In this document: piece after piece, positions 1 to 8,458 of the stretch
How the letters are laid out: the number at the start of each line of letters is the position of its first letter
Position numbering within the stretch: position 1 is the first letter of the stretch
Source: Nostoc sp. LEGE 06077
Lineage (GTDB): Bacteria > Cyanobacteriota > Cyanobacteriia > Cyanobacteriales > Nostocaceae
Assembly: GCF_015207705.1 (NCBI RefSeq)
Contig: NZ_JADEWI010000011.1
Location: forward strand, 1-64,000
Length of the DNA stretch: 64,000 nucleotides
Direction: 5' to 3'
Made by a program: the position numbers and the translations under genes
Notes under the pieces: generated by a model
What the model was told of the DNA's origin: nothing
Database searches by the model: none
The model's input: the letters and a program-made list of their open reading frames with translations, nothing else

Positions 1-50
1 GAGTAGGGGGAAGCAGGGGGGCAGAGGGCCAGAGGAGCAGGGGTGAACAT
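1..50. repeat. G-rich low-complexity intergenic repeat
   Basis: Purine-rich repetitive sequence built from short units such as GCAGGGG and AGAGGAGCAG, directly upstream of dnaE. Similar low-complexity tracts are common between genes in Nostocales. The dnaE promoter probably lies beyond the window edge, because I see no convincing promoter here. Confidence 0.4.
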
Positions 51-80
51 AACAAATAACTATTGACTATTAACAAAATT

Positions 81-2711
81 ATGTCTTTCGTACCTTTACA
101 TATTCACAGTGATTACAGTTTGCTGGATGGGGCGAGTCAGCTACCAGACTTGATTGATAGTGCGATCTCACTGGGGATAAAAGCGATCGCAGTTACCGAT
201 CATGGTGTCATGTATGGTGCTGTGGAACTGCTGAAAATTTGCCGCAGCAAAAATGTTAAGCCAATTATTGGCAACGAAATGTATATCATTAACGGTGATA
301 TTACAAAACAAGAACGTCGTCCCAAATATCATCAAGTTGTTTTAGCTAAAAATAATCAAGGATATAAACATTTAGTTAAATTAACTACTATTTCTCACCT
401 CCAAGGTGTCCAAGGTAAAGGTATTTTTTCTCGTCCTTGTATTAATAAAGAATTACTCAAACAATATCATGAAGGTTTAATTGTCACTAGTGCTTGTTTA
501 GGGGGTGAAATTCCCCAAGCAATTCTTAGTAATAGACCTGATGCAGCGCGGAAAGTTGCTCAGTGGTATAAAGATGTATTTGGTGATGATTTTTATTTAG
601 AAATTCAAGACCACGGCTCTCAAGAAGACCGGATTGTTAATGTTGAAATTATCAAAATTGCGCGGGAATTAAATATTAAGTTTGTCGCCACTAACGACTC
701 TCATTTTGTTTCTTGTTTTGATGTCGAAGCCCACGACGCTTTGCTGTGTATTCAAACCGGTAAGCTAATTGTCGAAGAAAACCGGATGCGTTATAGCGGC
801 ACAGAATATCTCAAATCTGCTGATGAGATGAGAATGCTATTTCGTGACCATTTACCCGATGATGTGATTGAGGAAGCGATCGCCACTACCGAAGAAGTCG
901 CGGATAAAGTCGAGCCTTACCAAATTATGGGTGAGCCGCGCATTCCCAATTATCCCATTCCTTCCGGTCACACTGCTGATACTTACGTCGAAGAAGTTGC
1001 ATGGAATGGACTGTTAGATAAATTAAACCGCAAATCTCGCGCTGAAGTCGAACTAGTCTATAAAGAAAGATTAGAATATGAATTAAAAATGCTTCAGCAA
1101 ATGGGTTTTTCTACCTACTTTTTAGTTGTGTGGGACTACATCAAATTTGCTAGAGATAATAATATTCCTGTAGGGCCAGGGCGAGGTTCGGCGGCTGGTT
1201 CATTGGTAGCTTACACAATGGGAATTACTAACATTGACCCCGTACATCATGGCTTACTATTTGAGCGTTTCTTGAACCCAGAACGTAAATCCATGCCGGA
1301 TATTGATACAGATTTTTGTATTGAACAACGAGATAAAGTTATTGATTATGTTACTCAAAAATACGGCACAGATAGAGTAGCTCAAATCATTACCTTTAAC
1401 CGTTTAACTTCAAAAGCTGTATTAAAAGATGTCGCCAGAGTGTTGAATATTCCCTATGGGGAATCAGACAAAATGGCGAAATTAATTCCTGTGGTACGAG
1501 GGAAACCAACAAAACTCAAGGTGATGATTTCTGATGATACCCCCGAACCAGAGTTTAAAGAAAAATATGATAATGACCCGACAGTCCGCCGTTGGCTTGA
1601 TATGGCAATGCGGATTGAAGGAACTAACAAAACCTTCGGTGTTCACGCCGCTGGGGTGGTAATTTCTGCTGACCCTCTTGATGAAATTGTGCCTCTACAA
1701 CGCAATAATGACGGTTCAGTTATTACCCAATATTTCATGGAAGATTTGGAATCAATGGGTTTGTTAAAAATGGACTTCTTAGGTTTAAGAAACCTAACCA
1801 TGATTCAAAAAACCATTGATTTAATTGAAAAAAGCAAAGGCTATAGAGTTGACCCTTACGAAATAACTAATCAAGAAAGAAAAGCGCAAAAGATTTTAGC
1901 CAAAGGTGAACATAAAACCCTGCCCAAAGATGTGCAGAAAACTTATGCATTACTAGAATCTGGAGAATTAGAAGGTATATTTCAATTAGAATCATCGGGG
2001 ATGAAGCAGATAGTCCGAGATTTGAAACCTTCTAATATTGAAGATATATCTTCAATTCTCGCATTATACAGACCAGGCCCGTTAGATGCAGGCTTGATTC
2101 CTAAATTTATTAACCGCAAACATGGAAGGGAAAATATTGATTATGAAAGCCAGCTTTTAGAGCCAATATTAAATGAAACCTACGGAATCATGGTTTATCA
2201 AGAGCAAATTATGAAAATTGCTCAAGATATGGCTGGTTATTCATTAGGACAAGCTGATTTACTGCGCCGCGCAATGGGGAAAAAGAAAGTTTCCGAAATG
2301 CAGAAGCAGCAGGAAAAATTCATTGATGGTTCAACAAAGAACGGCGTGAGAAAACAAGTAGCAGAAAAGCTATTTGATGATATGTTGAAATTCGCTGAAT
2401 ATTGCCTCAGCTACGACACCCAAGTATTAACAGTTGAATATGGCTTAGTACCAATTGGCGAAATTGTCGAAAAACAGCTTGAATGCAACGTCTTCAGCGT
2501 TGATAGTTATGGTCATGTATATACGCAGGCGATCGCTCAATGGCATAATCGAGGACAGCAAGAAGTATTCGAGTATGGTTTAGAGGACGGTTCCGTCATT
2601 CGCGCCACTAAAGACCATAAATTTATGACCATCGATGGTCAAATGTTACCCATTAATGAAATATTTGAGCGCGAGTTAGATTTACTCCAAGTTCAAGGTT
2701 TACCAGCGTAA
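81..2711 (+). CDS. dnaE: DNA polymerase III alpha subunit, N-terminal half with split-intein N fragment
   Basis: Catalytic subunit of the replicative polymerase, encoded as only the N-terminal half. The start is the ATG at 81, giving the usual cyanobacterial beginning [17 protein letters not shown]; an in-frame TTG 18 bases upstream is less likely. Residues 1-774 are polymerase: the PHP domain (HIHSDYS near the start, later TNDSHF) followed by the palm, with [10 protein letters not shown] and PDIDTDF carrying catalytic aspartates. After ...KFAEY the sequence changes to an intein beginning CLSYDTQ, so the last 102 residues are the N part of a split intein. The missing C-terminal polymerase half must come from a second gene elsewhere, starting with the C-intein, and the two products are joined by protein trans-splicing. 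This arrangement is well known for DnaE in Nostoc, Anabaena and Synechocystis. Confidence 0.97.
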   Translation: MSFVPLHIHSDYSLLDGASQLPDLIDSAISLGIKAIAVTDHGVMYGAVELLKICRSKNVKPIIGNEMYIINGDITKQERRPKYHQVVLAKNNQGYKHLVKLTTISHLQGVQGKGIFSRPCINKELLKQYHEGLIVTSACLGGEIPQAILSNRPDAARKVAQWYKDVFGDDFYLEIQDHGSQEDRIVNVEIIKIARELNIKFVATNDSHFVSCFDVEAHDALLCIQTGKLIVEENRMRYSGTEYLKSADEMRMLFRDHLPDDVIEEAIATTEEVADKVEPYQIMGEPRIPNYPIPSGHTADTYVEEVAWNGLLDKLNRKSRAEVELVYKERLEYELKMLQQMGFSTYFLVVWDYIKFARDNNIPVGPGRGSAAGSLVAYTMGITNIDPVHHGLLFERFLNPERKSMPDIDTDFCIEQRDKVIDYVTQKYGTDRVAQIITFNRLTSKAVLKDVARVLNIPYGESDKMAKLIPVVRGKPTKLKVMISDDTPEPEFKEKYDNDPTVRRWLDMAMRIEGTNKTFGVHAAGVVISADPLDEIVPLQRNNDGSVITQYFMEDLESMGLLKMDFLGLRNLTMIQKTIDLIEKSKGYRVDPYEITNQERKAQKILAKGEHKTLPKDVQKTYALLESGELEGIFQLESSGMKQIVRDLKPSNIEDISSILALYRPGPLDAGLIPKFINRKHGRENIDYESQLLEPILNETYGIMVYQEQIMKIAQDMAGYSLGQADLLRRAMGKKKVSEMQKQQEKFIDGSTKNGVRKQVAEKLFDDMLKFAEYCLSYDTQVLTVEYGLVPIGEIVEKQLECNVFSVDSYGHVYTQAIAQWHNRGQQEVFEYGLEDGSVIRATKDHKFMTIDGQMLPINEIFERELDLLQVQGLPA
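2403..2708 (+). other. Split DnaE intein, N-terminal fragment
   Basis: Encodes 102 residues starting at the splice-junction cysteine (TGC at 2403) and ending just before the TAA at 2709. Recognisable intein blocks are [14 protein letters not shown] (block A) and [14 protein letters not shown] (block B with its TxxH motif). The length and sequence closely resemble the Nostoc punctiforme DnaE N-intein as I remember it. There is no homing endonuclease domain. The reading frame ends at the natural split site, so the truncation is not a pseudogene. Confidence 0.96.
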
Positions 2712-2724
2712 GCATCTCAGGTTT

Positions 2725-3057
2725 ATGAGTTGGCAAAATATTAGATTTGCTGAGATTCAAAGTATTGAAAAAGTAGTTGCGGAATTTTATGTATCATGTG
2801 TGAAGTATATTCCCAACATCTACTTTAGAGTGAAAATTACTGAGGATATTTATGGTAAGTATTCAGGACGCGTGAATCTTGCTATTAAAAACTCTAGAGA
2901 TGATTCTCCTGAATGGGTTGGCGGAACAGGAGAATCAATTGATGAAGCACTAGAAAATTCCATCAAAAATTTGATAGACTCTATCGAGTCTTATGGAAAA
3001 GATATCAACTTTTTGAGAGATGAAGATTTTGAATGGTCATCTCATGAAGACTTTTAA
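2725..3057 (+). CDS. Unknown 110-residue protein
   Basis: A small acidic protein that I do not recognise. It has no signal peptide or membrane segment. The middle reads like alternating beta strands (IYFRVKITEDI, RVNLAIKN), followed by a helix containing GTGESIDEALENSIKNL and an acidic tail. It starts only 13 bases after the dnaE stop, so it is probably transcribed with dnaE, but I see no strong ribosome binding site. The GESIDEALEN part loosely recalls HicB-like or immunity-type small folds, which is too weak to name. A hairpin follows the stop codon. Confidence 0.6.
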   Translation: MSWQNIRFAEIQSIEKVVAEFYVSCVKYIPNIYFRVKITEDIYGKYSGRVNLAIKNSRDDSPEWVGGTGESIDEALENSIKNLIDSIESYGKDINFLRDEDFEWSSHEDF

Positions 3058-3082
3058 TATCACTTCCGCAAACTGGGTTTTT

Positions 3083-3113
3083 GGTGCGTTAGGACTAATT
3101 TCTATAACGCACC
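3083..3113. terminator. Hairpin GGTGCGTTA / TAACGCACC
   Basis: A perfect 9-base inverted repeat with a 13-base loop, 25 bases after the stop of the gene ending at 3057 and 25 bases before the end of the convergent gene at 3139. It lacks a clean T run. It is either a bidirectional terminator between converging genes or a member of the dispersed GGTGCGTTA hairpin family; a similar hairpin occurs at 48847-48884. Confidence 0.55.
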
Positions 3114-3138
3114 CTGCTAGAGTTAAACTCAAAAGTAC

Positions 3139-4374
3139 TTAAAAGTCATCATCATAATTTTTCATGGCTTTGGGGTCAGGCGCAAAAGCCAACCACAAAG
3201 GAAATTGCAATATTCCTAAACTGATTTGCTCTTCGGAATCGTCAATGATGATTAAAGGTAGTTGATTAGCTTTCACCAAACGTTCGGCTTTTTGCGCTAA
3301 AGCGTCTGGCGCTTCAAATAATACAACTCCCCGGTCAGGGCCAAAATCTGGGCGACCAATACCTAAACAATCTTGCAAACCTCGCCGCCACTCACCCAAG
3401 CGTTCTGGTGTATTGGCTAAAACCAGAGTACGGACGCGATCGCCATACAATTTATGTAGTATCGAAATAATCGCTGAAGCAATCAACGTATTTTGCAAAC
3501 GGCTACCCATTGTCCGCAAAGCACCCCGTCCCCCTTGTCCGAAAAACCAATTTGAGACTCGCTCTGCATGAACTGGTTCAAAGGTGCGGCGTAGTTGCCA
3601 AGCAGGGCCATAATAATCCGGTTTGTTGCGATATTGATCAATTAGGCGGCGGACTTGCTTACTAGTCTCTTGAAACTGCTGCTGGGCAAATTGTGGGTTA
3701 ATTGCTTCTGGTTCGGCGGTTTTAGCTTCTTTAACAGCTGGCTTTTCTCGTTCTCTAACTTCTGGTAATAGTTGTAATTGCTCGGCGGCGGCGGCTAAAT
3801 CTTGTAAGCTACCAGTGAGATAATCTTTAAAACCTTGGACACGAATTGCTAAATCTTGTGATGCGCCTGCAAACGTAGTCCGCATTTCATTACGGATGCG
3901 TTCTTGACGGCGTTCTAACTGTTCTATAGAAATTTGTAGTGTTTGTTTGCGTTGTTCTAATTGTCCCAATGAGTCTTGAACAATGCGTCCTAGTGCGCTT
4001 TGAGTATCACTTAATTGTGTTTGCAGCGTATTATAAGTTACTTGCAAAGTAGCAATTTCGGCTTTGAGTGCGGCTTCAGTTTCTTGCAACTGAGTTAACC
4101 TTTGCTCTGCTTCGGCGTATAAGGAATTATTTTCTAACCCTAATGCAGTTGTGTTATTTACTAATGGAACCTCAGCAGCTGGCTCATCTATCAAACTCAG
4201 CAATTCTGAATTTACATCGCTCGGTTCTGTGTCAACTGCTGAAACTGGCGCTTCTGGTTCCAGAACTGACTCTAAAGATGAGTTTTCTGGGTGTTCTGTT
4301 TCTGGATTTTCTGGTTGTATTTGCTCCAACCACTCATCTATTGGTTCTGGAGTTTGAGATGCATCAGGGTTCAT
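3139..4374 (-). CDS. Coiled-coil protein of DUF3086 type
   Basis: A conserved cyanobacterial protein of 411 residues and unknown function, resembling the DUF3086 family from memory. Residues 1-80 are acidic and proline-rich, probably disordered (PEPIDEWLEQIQPENPETE). Residues about 85-220 are rich in Leu, Gln and Glu and look like a long coiled coil (RLTQLQETEAALKAEIATL). The C-terminal 180 residues form a globular domain (FFGQGGRGALRTMGSRLQ, ADRxRTLVLANTP-like stretch, LPLIIIDDSEEQISLGI). No signal peptide or membrane helix is visible. It is the last of three same-strand genes after a MlaE-type permease and a DUF3119-type membrane protein, which suggests a link with envelope or thylakoid lipid transport. 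That link is inference only. Confidence 0.75.
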   Translation of the reverse strand: MNPDASQTPEPIDEWLEQIQPENPETEHPENSSLESVLEPEAPVSAVDTEPSDVNSELLSLIDEPAAEVPLVNNTTALGLENNSLYAEAEQRLTQLQETEAALKAEIATLQVTYNTLQTQLSDTQSALGRIVQDSLGQLEQRKQTLQISIEQLERRQERIRNEMRTTFAGASQDLAIRVQGFKDYLTGSLQDLAAAAEQLQLLPEVREREKPAVKEAKTAEPEAINPQFAQQQFQETSKQVRRLIDQYRNKPDYYGPAWQLRRTFEPVHAERVSNWFFGQGGRGALRTMGSRLQNTLIASAIISILHKLYGDRVRTLVLANTPERLGEWRRGLQDCLGIGRPDFGPDRGVVLFEAPDALAQKAERLVKANQLPLIIIDDSEEQISLGILQFPLWLAFAPDPKAMKNYDDDF

Positions 4375-4418
4375 AAACGATAGTGTAATTTTTAGACGCG
4401 AATAAATTTTTGGTTACT

Positions 4419-4503
4419 TGTCATTCGTCATTTGTCATTTGTCATTCGTCCGTTGTATTATTCAAAGCTCTTAACTATTGACCATTGACTATTGACCATT
4501 GAC
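4419..4503. repeat. Short tandem repeats (7-base STRR), two blocks
   Basis: Block 1 (about 4419-4450) repeats GTCATTT/GTCATTC; block 2 (about 4471-4503) repeats TTGACTA/TTGACCA. Heptamer repeats of this kind are a hallmark of Nostoc and Anabaena intergenic DNA. They occupy the gap between the DUF3086-type gene and the end of the DUF3119-type gene. Confidence 0.85.
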
Positions 4504-4509
4504 TCAGAC

Positions 4510-4926
4510 TTAAATTCGGGGACAACGTTCTTCCAAACAAGCTTTTAGGGTGTTGGGGTCGAACAAAATTGGTAAAAAGTGAATACTGTTAATTTCTTTA
4601 AAATAAAACAGAACTGGAAACCCATTCCAGAAAATTCGCCAGTTTTGCCATTCTCGGTAAGGAAAACGCCGAATTAACTTTTCACCTCTGTAAATATCTA
4701 AGTCGCTGGCGGTAAATTGCAAGCGTAATGTTACAGTTTGAAACAAAAGAAATAAGCCAAAAAGTGCGATCGCTCCTCCCACCAAAGGTTGCACAATCAC
4801 TATGGGAATCCCTGTAATCACCAACACAACAGGGATATTGTAACTAGGTTTGAGTTCCACTGTTGCTACGGAATTAGGCGCAAATGAACTGGTCACTGTT
4901 TCAAATCCTGTTTCGTTAGTAGACAT
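4510..4926 (-). CDS. DUF3119-type membrane protein
   Basis: A protein of 138 residues starting at the ATG at 4926 (MSTNETGFE); an upstream in-frame start would add 15 residues lying in repeat-like DNA. Two hydrophobic segments near residues 30-70 (VVLVITGIPIVIVQPL, GGAIALFGLFLLFQTV) are followed by a domain rich in aromatic residues (LIRRFPYREWQNWRIFW, FYFKEINSIHFLPILFD). The composition and motifs match a cyanobacterial/plastid-lineage family that I recall as DUF3119, whose function is unknown. It lies between a MlaE-type permease and a DUF3086-type protein on the same strand, so all three may act in lipid trafficking. Confidence 0.75.
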   Translation of the reverse strand: MSTNETGFETVTSSFAPNSVATVELKPSYNIPVVLVITGIPIVIVQPLVGGAIALFGLFLLFQTVTLRLQFTASDLDIYRGEKLIRRFPYREWQNWRIFWNGFPVLFYFKEINSIHFLPILFDPNTLKACLEERCPRI

Positions 4927-4965
4927 CTTTTCTATTTTAGGTGTTAACAGTTTTCTCTGAGCAGA

Positions 4966-5037
4966 CAACACGGGCTAAACGCCCCGCTACCGCTCTAAGC
5001 GCAGCCATGCCCGCAGGGCTTTACAGCACTCAGCACT
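4966..5037. repeat. Dispersed Nostoc-type palindromic repeat with STRR tail
   Basis: GC-rich sequence with CGGGCTAAACGCCCCG and GCCATGCCCGCAGGGC, ending in CAGCACTCAGCACT heptamers. The type is recognisable as a dispersed repeat of Nostocales. It sits between the permease gene and the DUF3119-type gene. Confidence 0.7.
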
Positions 5038-5038
5038 T

Positions 5039-5836
5039 TTAAAACCCTTGGACAAATGCACTACCTGCGCCTTGAAACATTAACCACGACAAAAAGAAAT
5101 TGCTAATAAAGATCAGTAGCAAAGCAGTAACTACGGCGGTTGTCGTTGATTGTCCTACACCTTTAGCGCCGCCTGTGGTTGTCAAGCCCCAACTGCAACC
5201 AATAACAGCAATTAACAAACCAAAACACACTGCTTTAAACAAGGCACTACAAATATCCCAAGTGTCTAGTAGGTTGCGGGCGGAGTCTAAAAATACTGTA
5301 TCTGCTAGTCCGTATATATGAGTGGCAATTAATAATCCGCCAAACATCCCTGTTACTAACGACAGGAGAGTTAAAATTGGCAGCATGAAGCAACAAGCAA
5401 TCATCCTGGGAATGACTAGATAATCGATGGGGTCTGTTTTGAGGATCAAAAGCGCATCAATTTGTTCTGTAACCTTCATCGTCCCGATTTCTGCGGCAAA
5501 AGCAGACCCCACTCGCCCGGCTAAAATAACTGCTGTGAGTACAGGTGAAAGTTCTCTTGTTAACGCCACCGCCAGCACGCCACCGACGAGATTACCTGCA
5601 CCAAAGTTAATAAACTCTCGCGCTACTTGGATAGTAAACACAGCACCAACAAAAATTGCCGTTAACAGCGCAATAAACAAAGAGTCTGGCCCTACGGCGG
5701 CCATTTGTTCTAAAGTATTCCGCCAATGAATTTTGCCCCGCAGCAGGTGAACTATCACTTGTCCCCCCAGAAAAATCGCTGCCAGCAAGCGCTGACCCCA
5801 TGCTGCTAAACTGGAATTAGATGTAATCTGGCTCAA
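5039..5836 (-). CDS. MlaE-family lipid ABC transporter permease (Ycf63-like)
   Basis: Membrane subunit of an MCE-type lipid ABC transporter, related to MlaE of Gram-negative bacteria and TGD1/Ycf63 of plastids. It has 265 residues and about five to six hydrophobic segments. Family features are the amphipathic N-terminal helix, GAVFTIQVAREFINFGA, the conserved ALTRELSPVLTAVILAGRVG loop region and EIGTMKVTEQIDAL. The start appears to be a TTG at 5836 (LSQITSNSSL); no nearby ATG fits. The ATPase and MCE substrate-binding partners are not adjacent. Its job is probably phospholipid or glycolipid movement between membranes. Two small conserved genes follow on the same strand. Confidence 0.9.
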   Translation of the reverse strand: MSQITSNSSLAAWGQRLLAAIFLGGQVIVHLLRGKIHWRNTLEQMAAVGPDSLFIALLTAIFVGAVFTIQVAREFINFGAGNLVGGVLAVALTRELSPVLTAVILAGRVGSAFAAEIGTMKVTEQIDALLILKTDPIDYLVIPRMIACCFMLPILTLLSLVTGMFGGLLIATHIYGLADTVFLDSARNLLDTWDICSALFKAVCFGLLIAVIGCSWGLTTTGGAKGVGQSTTTAVVTALLLIFISNFFLSWLMFQGAGSAFVQGF

Positions 5837-6276
5837 TGTTCTGTAGCTAACTCGGTAATTGCCTTAAGAATAGCGAAAGTTCATGGTCAATAGTCAATAG
5901 TCAATGGTCATTTGTCACTAGGCAGTAAGCTGGATACTCCAGGATGAATTTCATACTCCCCACTTCACACTTGAGATTTTTGTCACTGGTTTACGTTAAC
6001 TTACTTTAAAGTTACTCTCATAAAGTAACGCTTGATCTATACATATTGTGATGTGTGCTATTTAATATATATAAGCTCAAAGCCTTAATCAGTAATCCTT
6101 CCATCACTTCACAGGCTGATTTTTCCGTGATGCAGCTTGTGTAGTTATTGTCTGTTTTTTTAATGAAAACTTAAGATTTTTGACATATTGGCCTCTAGGT
6201 GGCGATCGCTCGTATTGTAGAAGATGACAGATAGTTAGTTGGCTGTTGTGCGTTGTCTTCCTGGAGGTTGTCTTTC
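5837..6276. other. 440-base intergenic region between divergent genes
   Basis: Contains a heptamer repeat at about 5882-5917 (GTCAATAGTCAATAGTCAAT) and short inverted repeats around AAAGTTACTCTCATAAAGTAAC (about 6010-6030). The ribosome binding site GGAGG at 6263-6267 belongs to the next gene. No convincing gene or RNA is visible. Confidence 0.5.
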
Positions 6277-6573
6277 ATGACTTTTTTGACAAACTTTCTC
6301 CGTTCCCTATTAGTCACGATTATTTTTAGCTTTGTTGCGCCGATATTTTTAGTTGGCGGCATATTGTTGCTATTAGCAGTGATCGGTTATATGCCAGGAT
6401 TACAAGCCTTAACAGAAGCCAGCGCTACAGGTATATTACATTTTCTTGCAATTTTTGGTAGCGGTACACCTCTACGGGGACTGGTAACTATTGGTTTGAC
6501 TTGGAGTTTTGTTGGTGCGTTGTTTGACACTTATGCGTATTACCGATGTCAGATTCTACGCATCGATTCTTGA
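6277..6573 (+). CDS. Small two-helix membrane protein, unknown
   Basis: A protein of 98 residues. The ATG at 6277 is chosen because GGAGG lies nine bases upstream; an in-frame TTG at 6253 precedes this site and is unlikely. Hydrophobic segments cover residues about 8-40 (LLVTIIFSFVAPIFLVGGILLLLAVIG read in pieces) and about 70-88 (GLVTIGLTWSFVGALF). The end carries FDTYAYYRCQ. I do not recognise the family. It stands alone between divergent and downstream genes. Confidence 0.7.
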   Translation: MTFLTNFLRSLLVTIIFSFVAPIFLVGGILLLLAVIGYMPGLQALTEASATGILHFLAIFGSGTPLRGLVTIGLTWSFVGALFDTYAYYRCQILRIDS

Positions 6574-6921
6574 ATAAATTATGCGATCGCCAGGTTTTGA
6601 TCGGCTAGTAAAAAGTAGAAAACGCATTTATAGTCAGCATTTGAGAATTCCCCCAAAATCAGATATGGGTTTGGGATGATAAATTAATATTGTTAAATTA
6701 AATACCCAATTATTCATAGCCATCCTCAGAGGTTGGCAAAATTTAGTAACTGTAACAGCAGAATTTATCTAAAAAATTTGAGATAGTCTACATCCAGCGC
6801 CAGGTAACTGCCAGCAGTCTAATCGGTGTCTGCTATAAAATGCTTGAATAGCAGAATGCCCATTCAATTTAATCTCTGGGCATTTTATAGTGAGATTATA
6901 TACGAGGTTTTTTGACTGCTC
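6574..6921. other. Intergenic region with a hairpin upstream of sppA
   Basis: Mostly AT-rich. A hairpin AATGCCCA / TGGGCATT (6855-6862 and 6877-6884, 14-base loop) is followed by TTAT. It lies 37 bases before the sppA start, so it would be in the sppA leader if transcription starts upstream. It could be an attenuator, or a terminator for the small gene before it. Confidence 0.4.
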
Positions 6922-7743
6922 ATGGTTTGGCCGTTTAAATCCAAGTTTCGTAAACAAATTGCGCGGATTGAAATTACTGGTGCGATCGCAAGTGCTACTC
7001 GCAAACGTGTATTAGAATCCCTTAAAACCGTAGAAGAAAAGAAATTTCCTGCTTTACTTTTACGCATCGATAGTCCTGGGGGAACAGTTGGCGATTCCCA
7101 AGAGATTTACAGCGCTCTCAAGCGGCTACGTGACAAAATCAAAATTGTCGCTAGTTTTGGTAATATTTCTGCCTCTGGTGGAGTCTACATCGGGATGGGA
7201 GCCGAACACATCATGGCTAACCCCGGAACCATCACCGGAAGCATTGGTGTAATTCTGCGGGGAAATAACCTAGAACGCTTGCTGGAAAAAATCGGTGTTT
7301 CCTTCAAAGTTATTAAGTCAGGCCCTTACAAAGACATATTGGCATTTGATCGAGAATTAACTGAACCAGAACAACACATTCTGCAAGAGTTGATTGACAC
7401 AAGCTACCAACAGTTTGTCCAAACCGTAGCCGATGGTCGTTCTTTAGCTGTAGAGACTGTCAAAAGTTTCGCCGATGGCCGGATTTTTACTGGGCAACAG
7501 GCTCTAGAATTGGGTGTTGTAGACCGCCTGGGAACAGAAGAAGATGCTCGTCGCTGGACAGCAGAACTAGTTGGTCTTGACCCCGAAAAAACCCAATGTT
7601 TTACTCTCGAAGAACCAAAACCTTTGTTAAGTCGCATTCTACCGGGGAGTCGTCAGGTTTCATCAAGATTGGGTGCAGGTGTTGACTGGCTAGAATTTGA
7701 AATGTCTACCAGTGGTCTGCCATTGTGGTTATATCGACCATAA
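6922..7743 (+). CDS. sppA: Signal peptide peptidase SppA, short cytoplasmic-type form
   Basis: Serine protease of peptidase family S49, which degrades cleaved signal peptides and, in cyanobacteria, has been tied to breakdown of light-harvesting proteins. At 273 residues it is the short single-domain form, without the N-terminal membrane anchor of E. coli SppA. The catalytic dyad is visible: Ser85 in NISASGG and Lys137 in KSGPYKD. RIDSPGGTVGDS and GTITGSIGVI are further family signatures. Cyanobacteria usually carry one long and one short SppA; this is the short kind. No clear ribosome binding site precedes the ATG. Confidence 0.93.
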   Translation: MVWPFKSKFRKQIARIEITGAIASATRKRVLESLKTVEEKKFPALLLRIDSPGGTVGDSQEIYSALKRLRDKIKIVASFGNISASGGVYIGMGAEHIMANPGTITGSIGVILRGNNLERLLEKIGVSFKVIKSGPYKDILAFDRELTEPEQHILQELIDTSYQQFVQTVADGRSLAVETVKSFADGRIFTGQQALELGVVDRLGTEEDARRWTAELVGLDPEKTQCFTLEEPKPLLSRILPGSRQVSSRLGAGVDWLEFEMSTSGLPLWLYRP

Positions 7744-7746
7744 ATC

Positions 7747-7813
7747 TCATTGGTCATTGGTCATCGGTTATTAGTCATTGGCTAATGACTGTTGACTGTT
7801 AACTGTTAACTGA
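7747..7813. repeat. Heptamer STRR block
   Basis: Repeats of TGGTCAT/TTAGTCA/TTGACTG/TTAACTG type fill the gap between sppA and aroH. The block stops just before the aroH ribosome binding site. Confidence 0.8.
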
Positions 7814-7832
7814 ATTAAGGAGGATTTTTGGC

Positions 7833-8246
7833 GTGGAGTGGCAAATGCGAGCGATTCGTGGAGCAACAACAGTTGCAGAAAATACAATTGAAGCAATGCG
7901 AGAAGCAGTTATAGAACTGCTAGATGAACTAGAACAACGCAATAAAATTCAACCCCAGGATATGATTAGCGTGACGTTCTCTGTCACCCGCGATTTAGAT
8001 GCGATTTTTCCGGCAGCGATCGCCCGCGCGCGTTCTGGGTGGGATAATGTACCTATGTTAGATGTACAGCAAATGCATGTTGAGGGCAGTTTACAACGTT
8101 GTATCCGCTTCTTAATTCACGCTTATCTGCCAACCTCTACCCCCATTCATCATATATATTTGCGCCACGCTTCTAACTTACGTCCCGACTGGAGTCTCCC
8201 CCAGTCTTTACAAACATCACAACCAGCAATTGAGTCCAAAGTTTAA
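7833..8246 (+). CDS. aroH: Chorismate mutase, AroH class
   Basis: Converts chorismate to prephenate for phenylalanine and tyrosine synthesis. The protein has 137 residues, typical of the trimeric AroH fold of Bacillus subtilis. The family start RAIRGATTVAENT is clear, as are SVTRDLDAIFPA and the C-terminal region with IHHIYLRHA. The start is a GTG at 7833 with AAGGAGG nine bases upstream; an ATG four codons later would be too close to the conserved start and poorly spaced. It is transcribed as a single gene or with sppA across a repeat-filled gap. Confidence 0.93.
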   Translation: MEWQMRAIRGATTVAENTIEAMREAVIELLDELEQRNKIQPQDMISVTFSVTRDLDAIFPAAIARARSGWDNVPMLDVQQMHVEGSLQRCIRFLIHAYLPTSTPIHHIYLRHASNLRPDWSLPQSLQTSQPAIESKV

Positions 8247-8458
8247 AATACCTACGTATAAAGAAAGCATCAAGTCAAAAATTTCCACTAAAAGACAAAA
8301 TATGCAAAATTCCCTTGGCTGTTTGTAAAAAAGCCACCTAATCTGCACGTATTGGTTCTTAACTTAATTCTGTTTTCAGTACTTTAACTTTTGTTGGTTC
8401 TTCAGCAAGTAATCAATTCACAAATTCTGCTGGATATTTTTCTGCCAAAGCTCATAAT

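Noticed and set aside
3083-3113. Insertion-sequence terminal repeat
   Set aside because: The inverted repeat is a short hairpin with no transposase nearby and recurs at 48847, so it is a hairpin-type repeat or terminator.
4419-4503. CRISPR-like spacing of short repeats
   Set aside because: The units are 7 bases and directly tandem without unique spacers, so they are STRR blocks.
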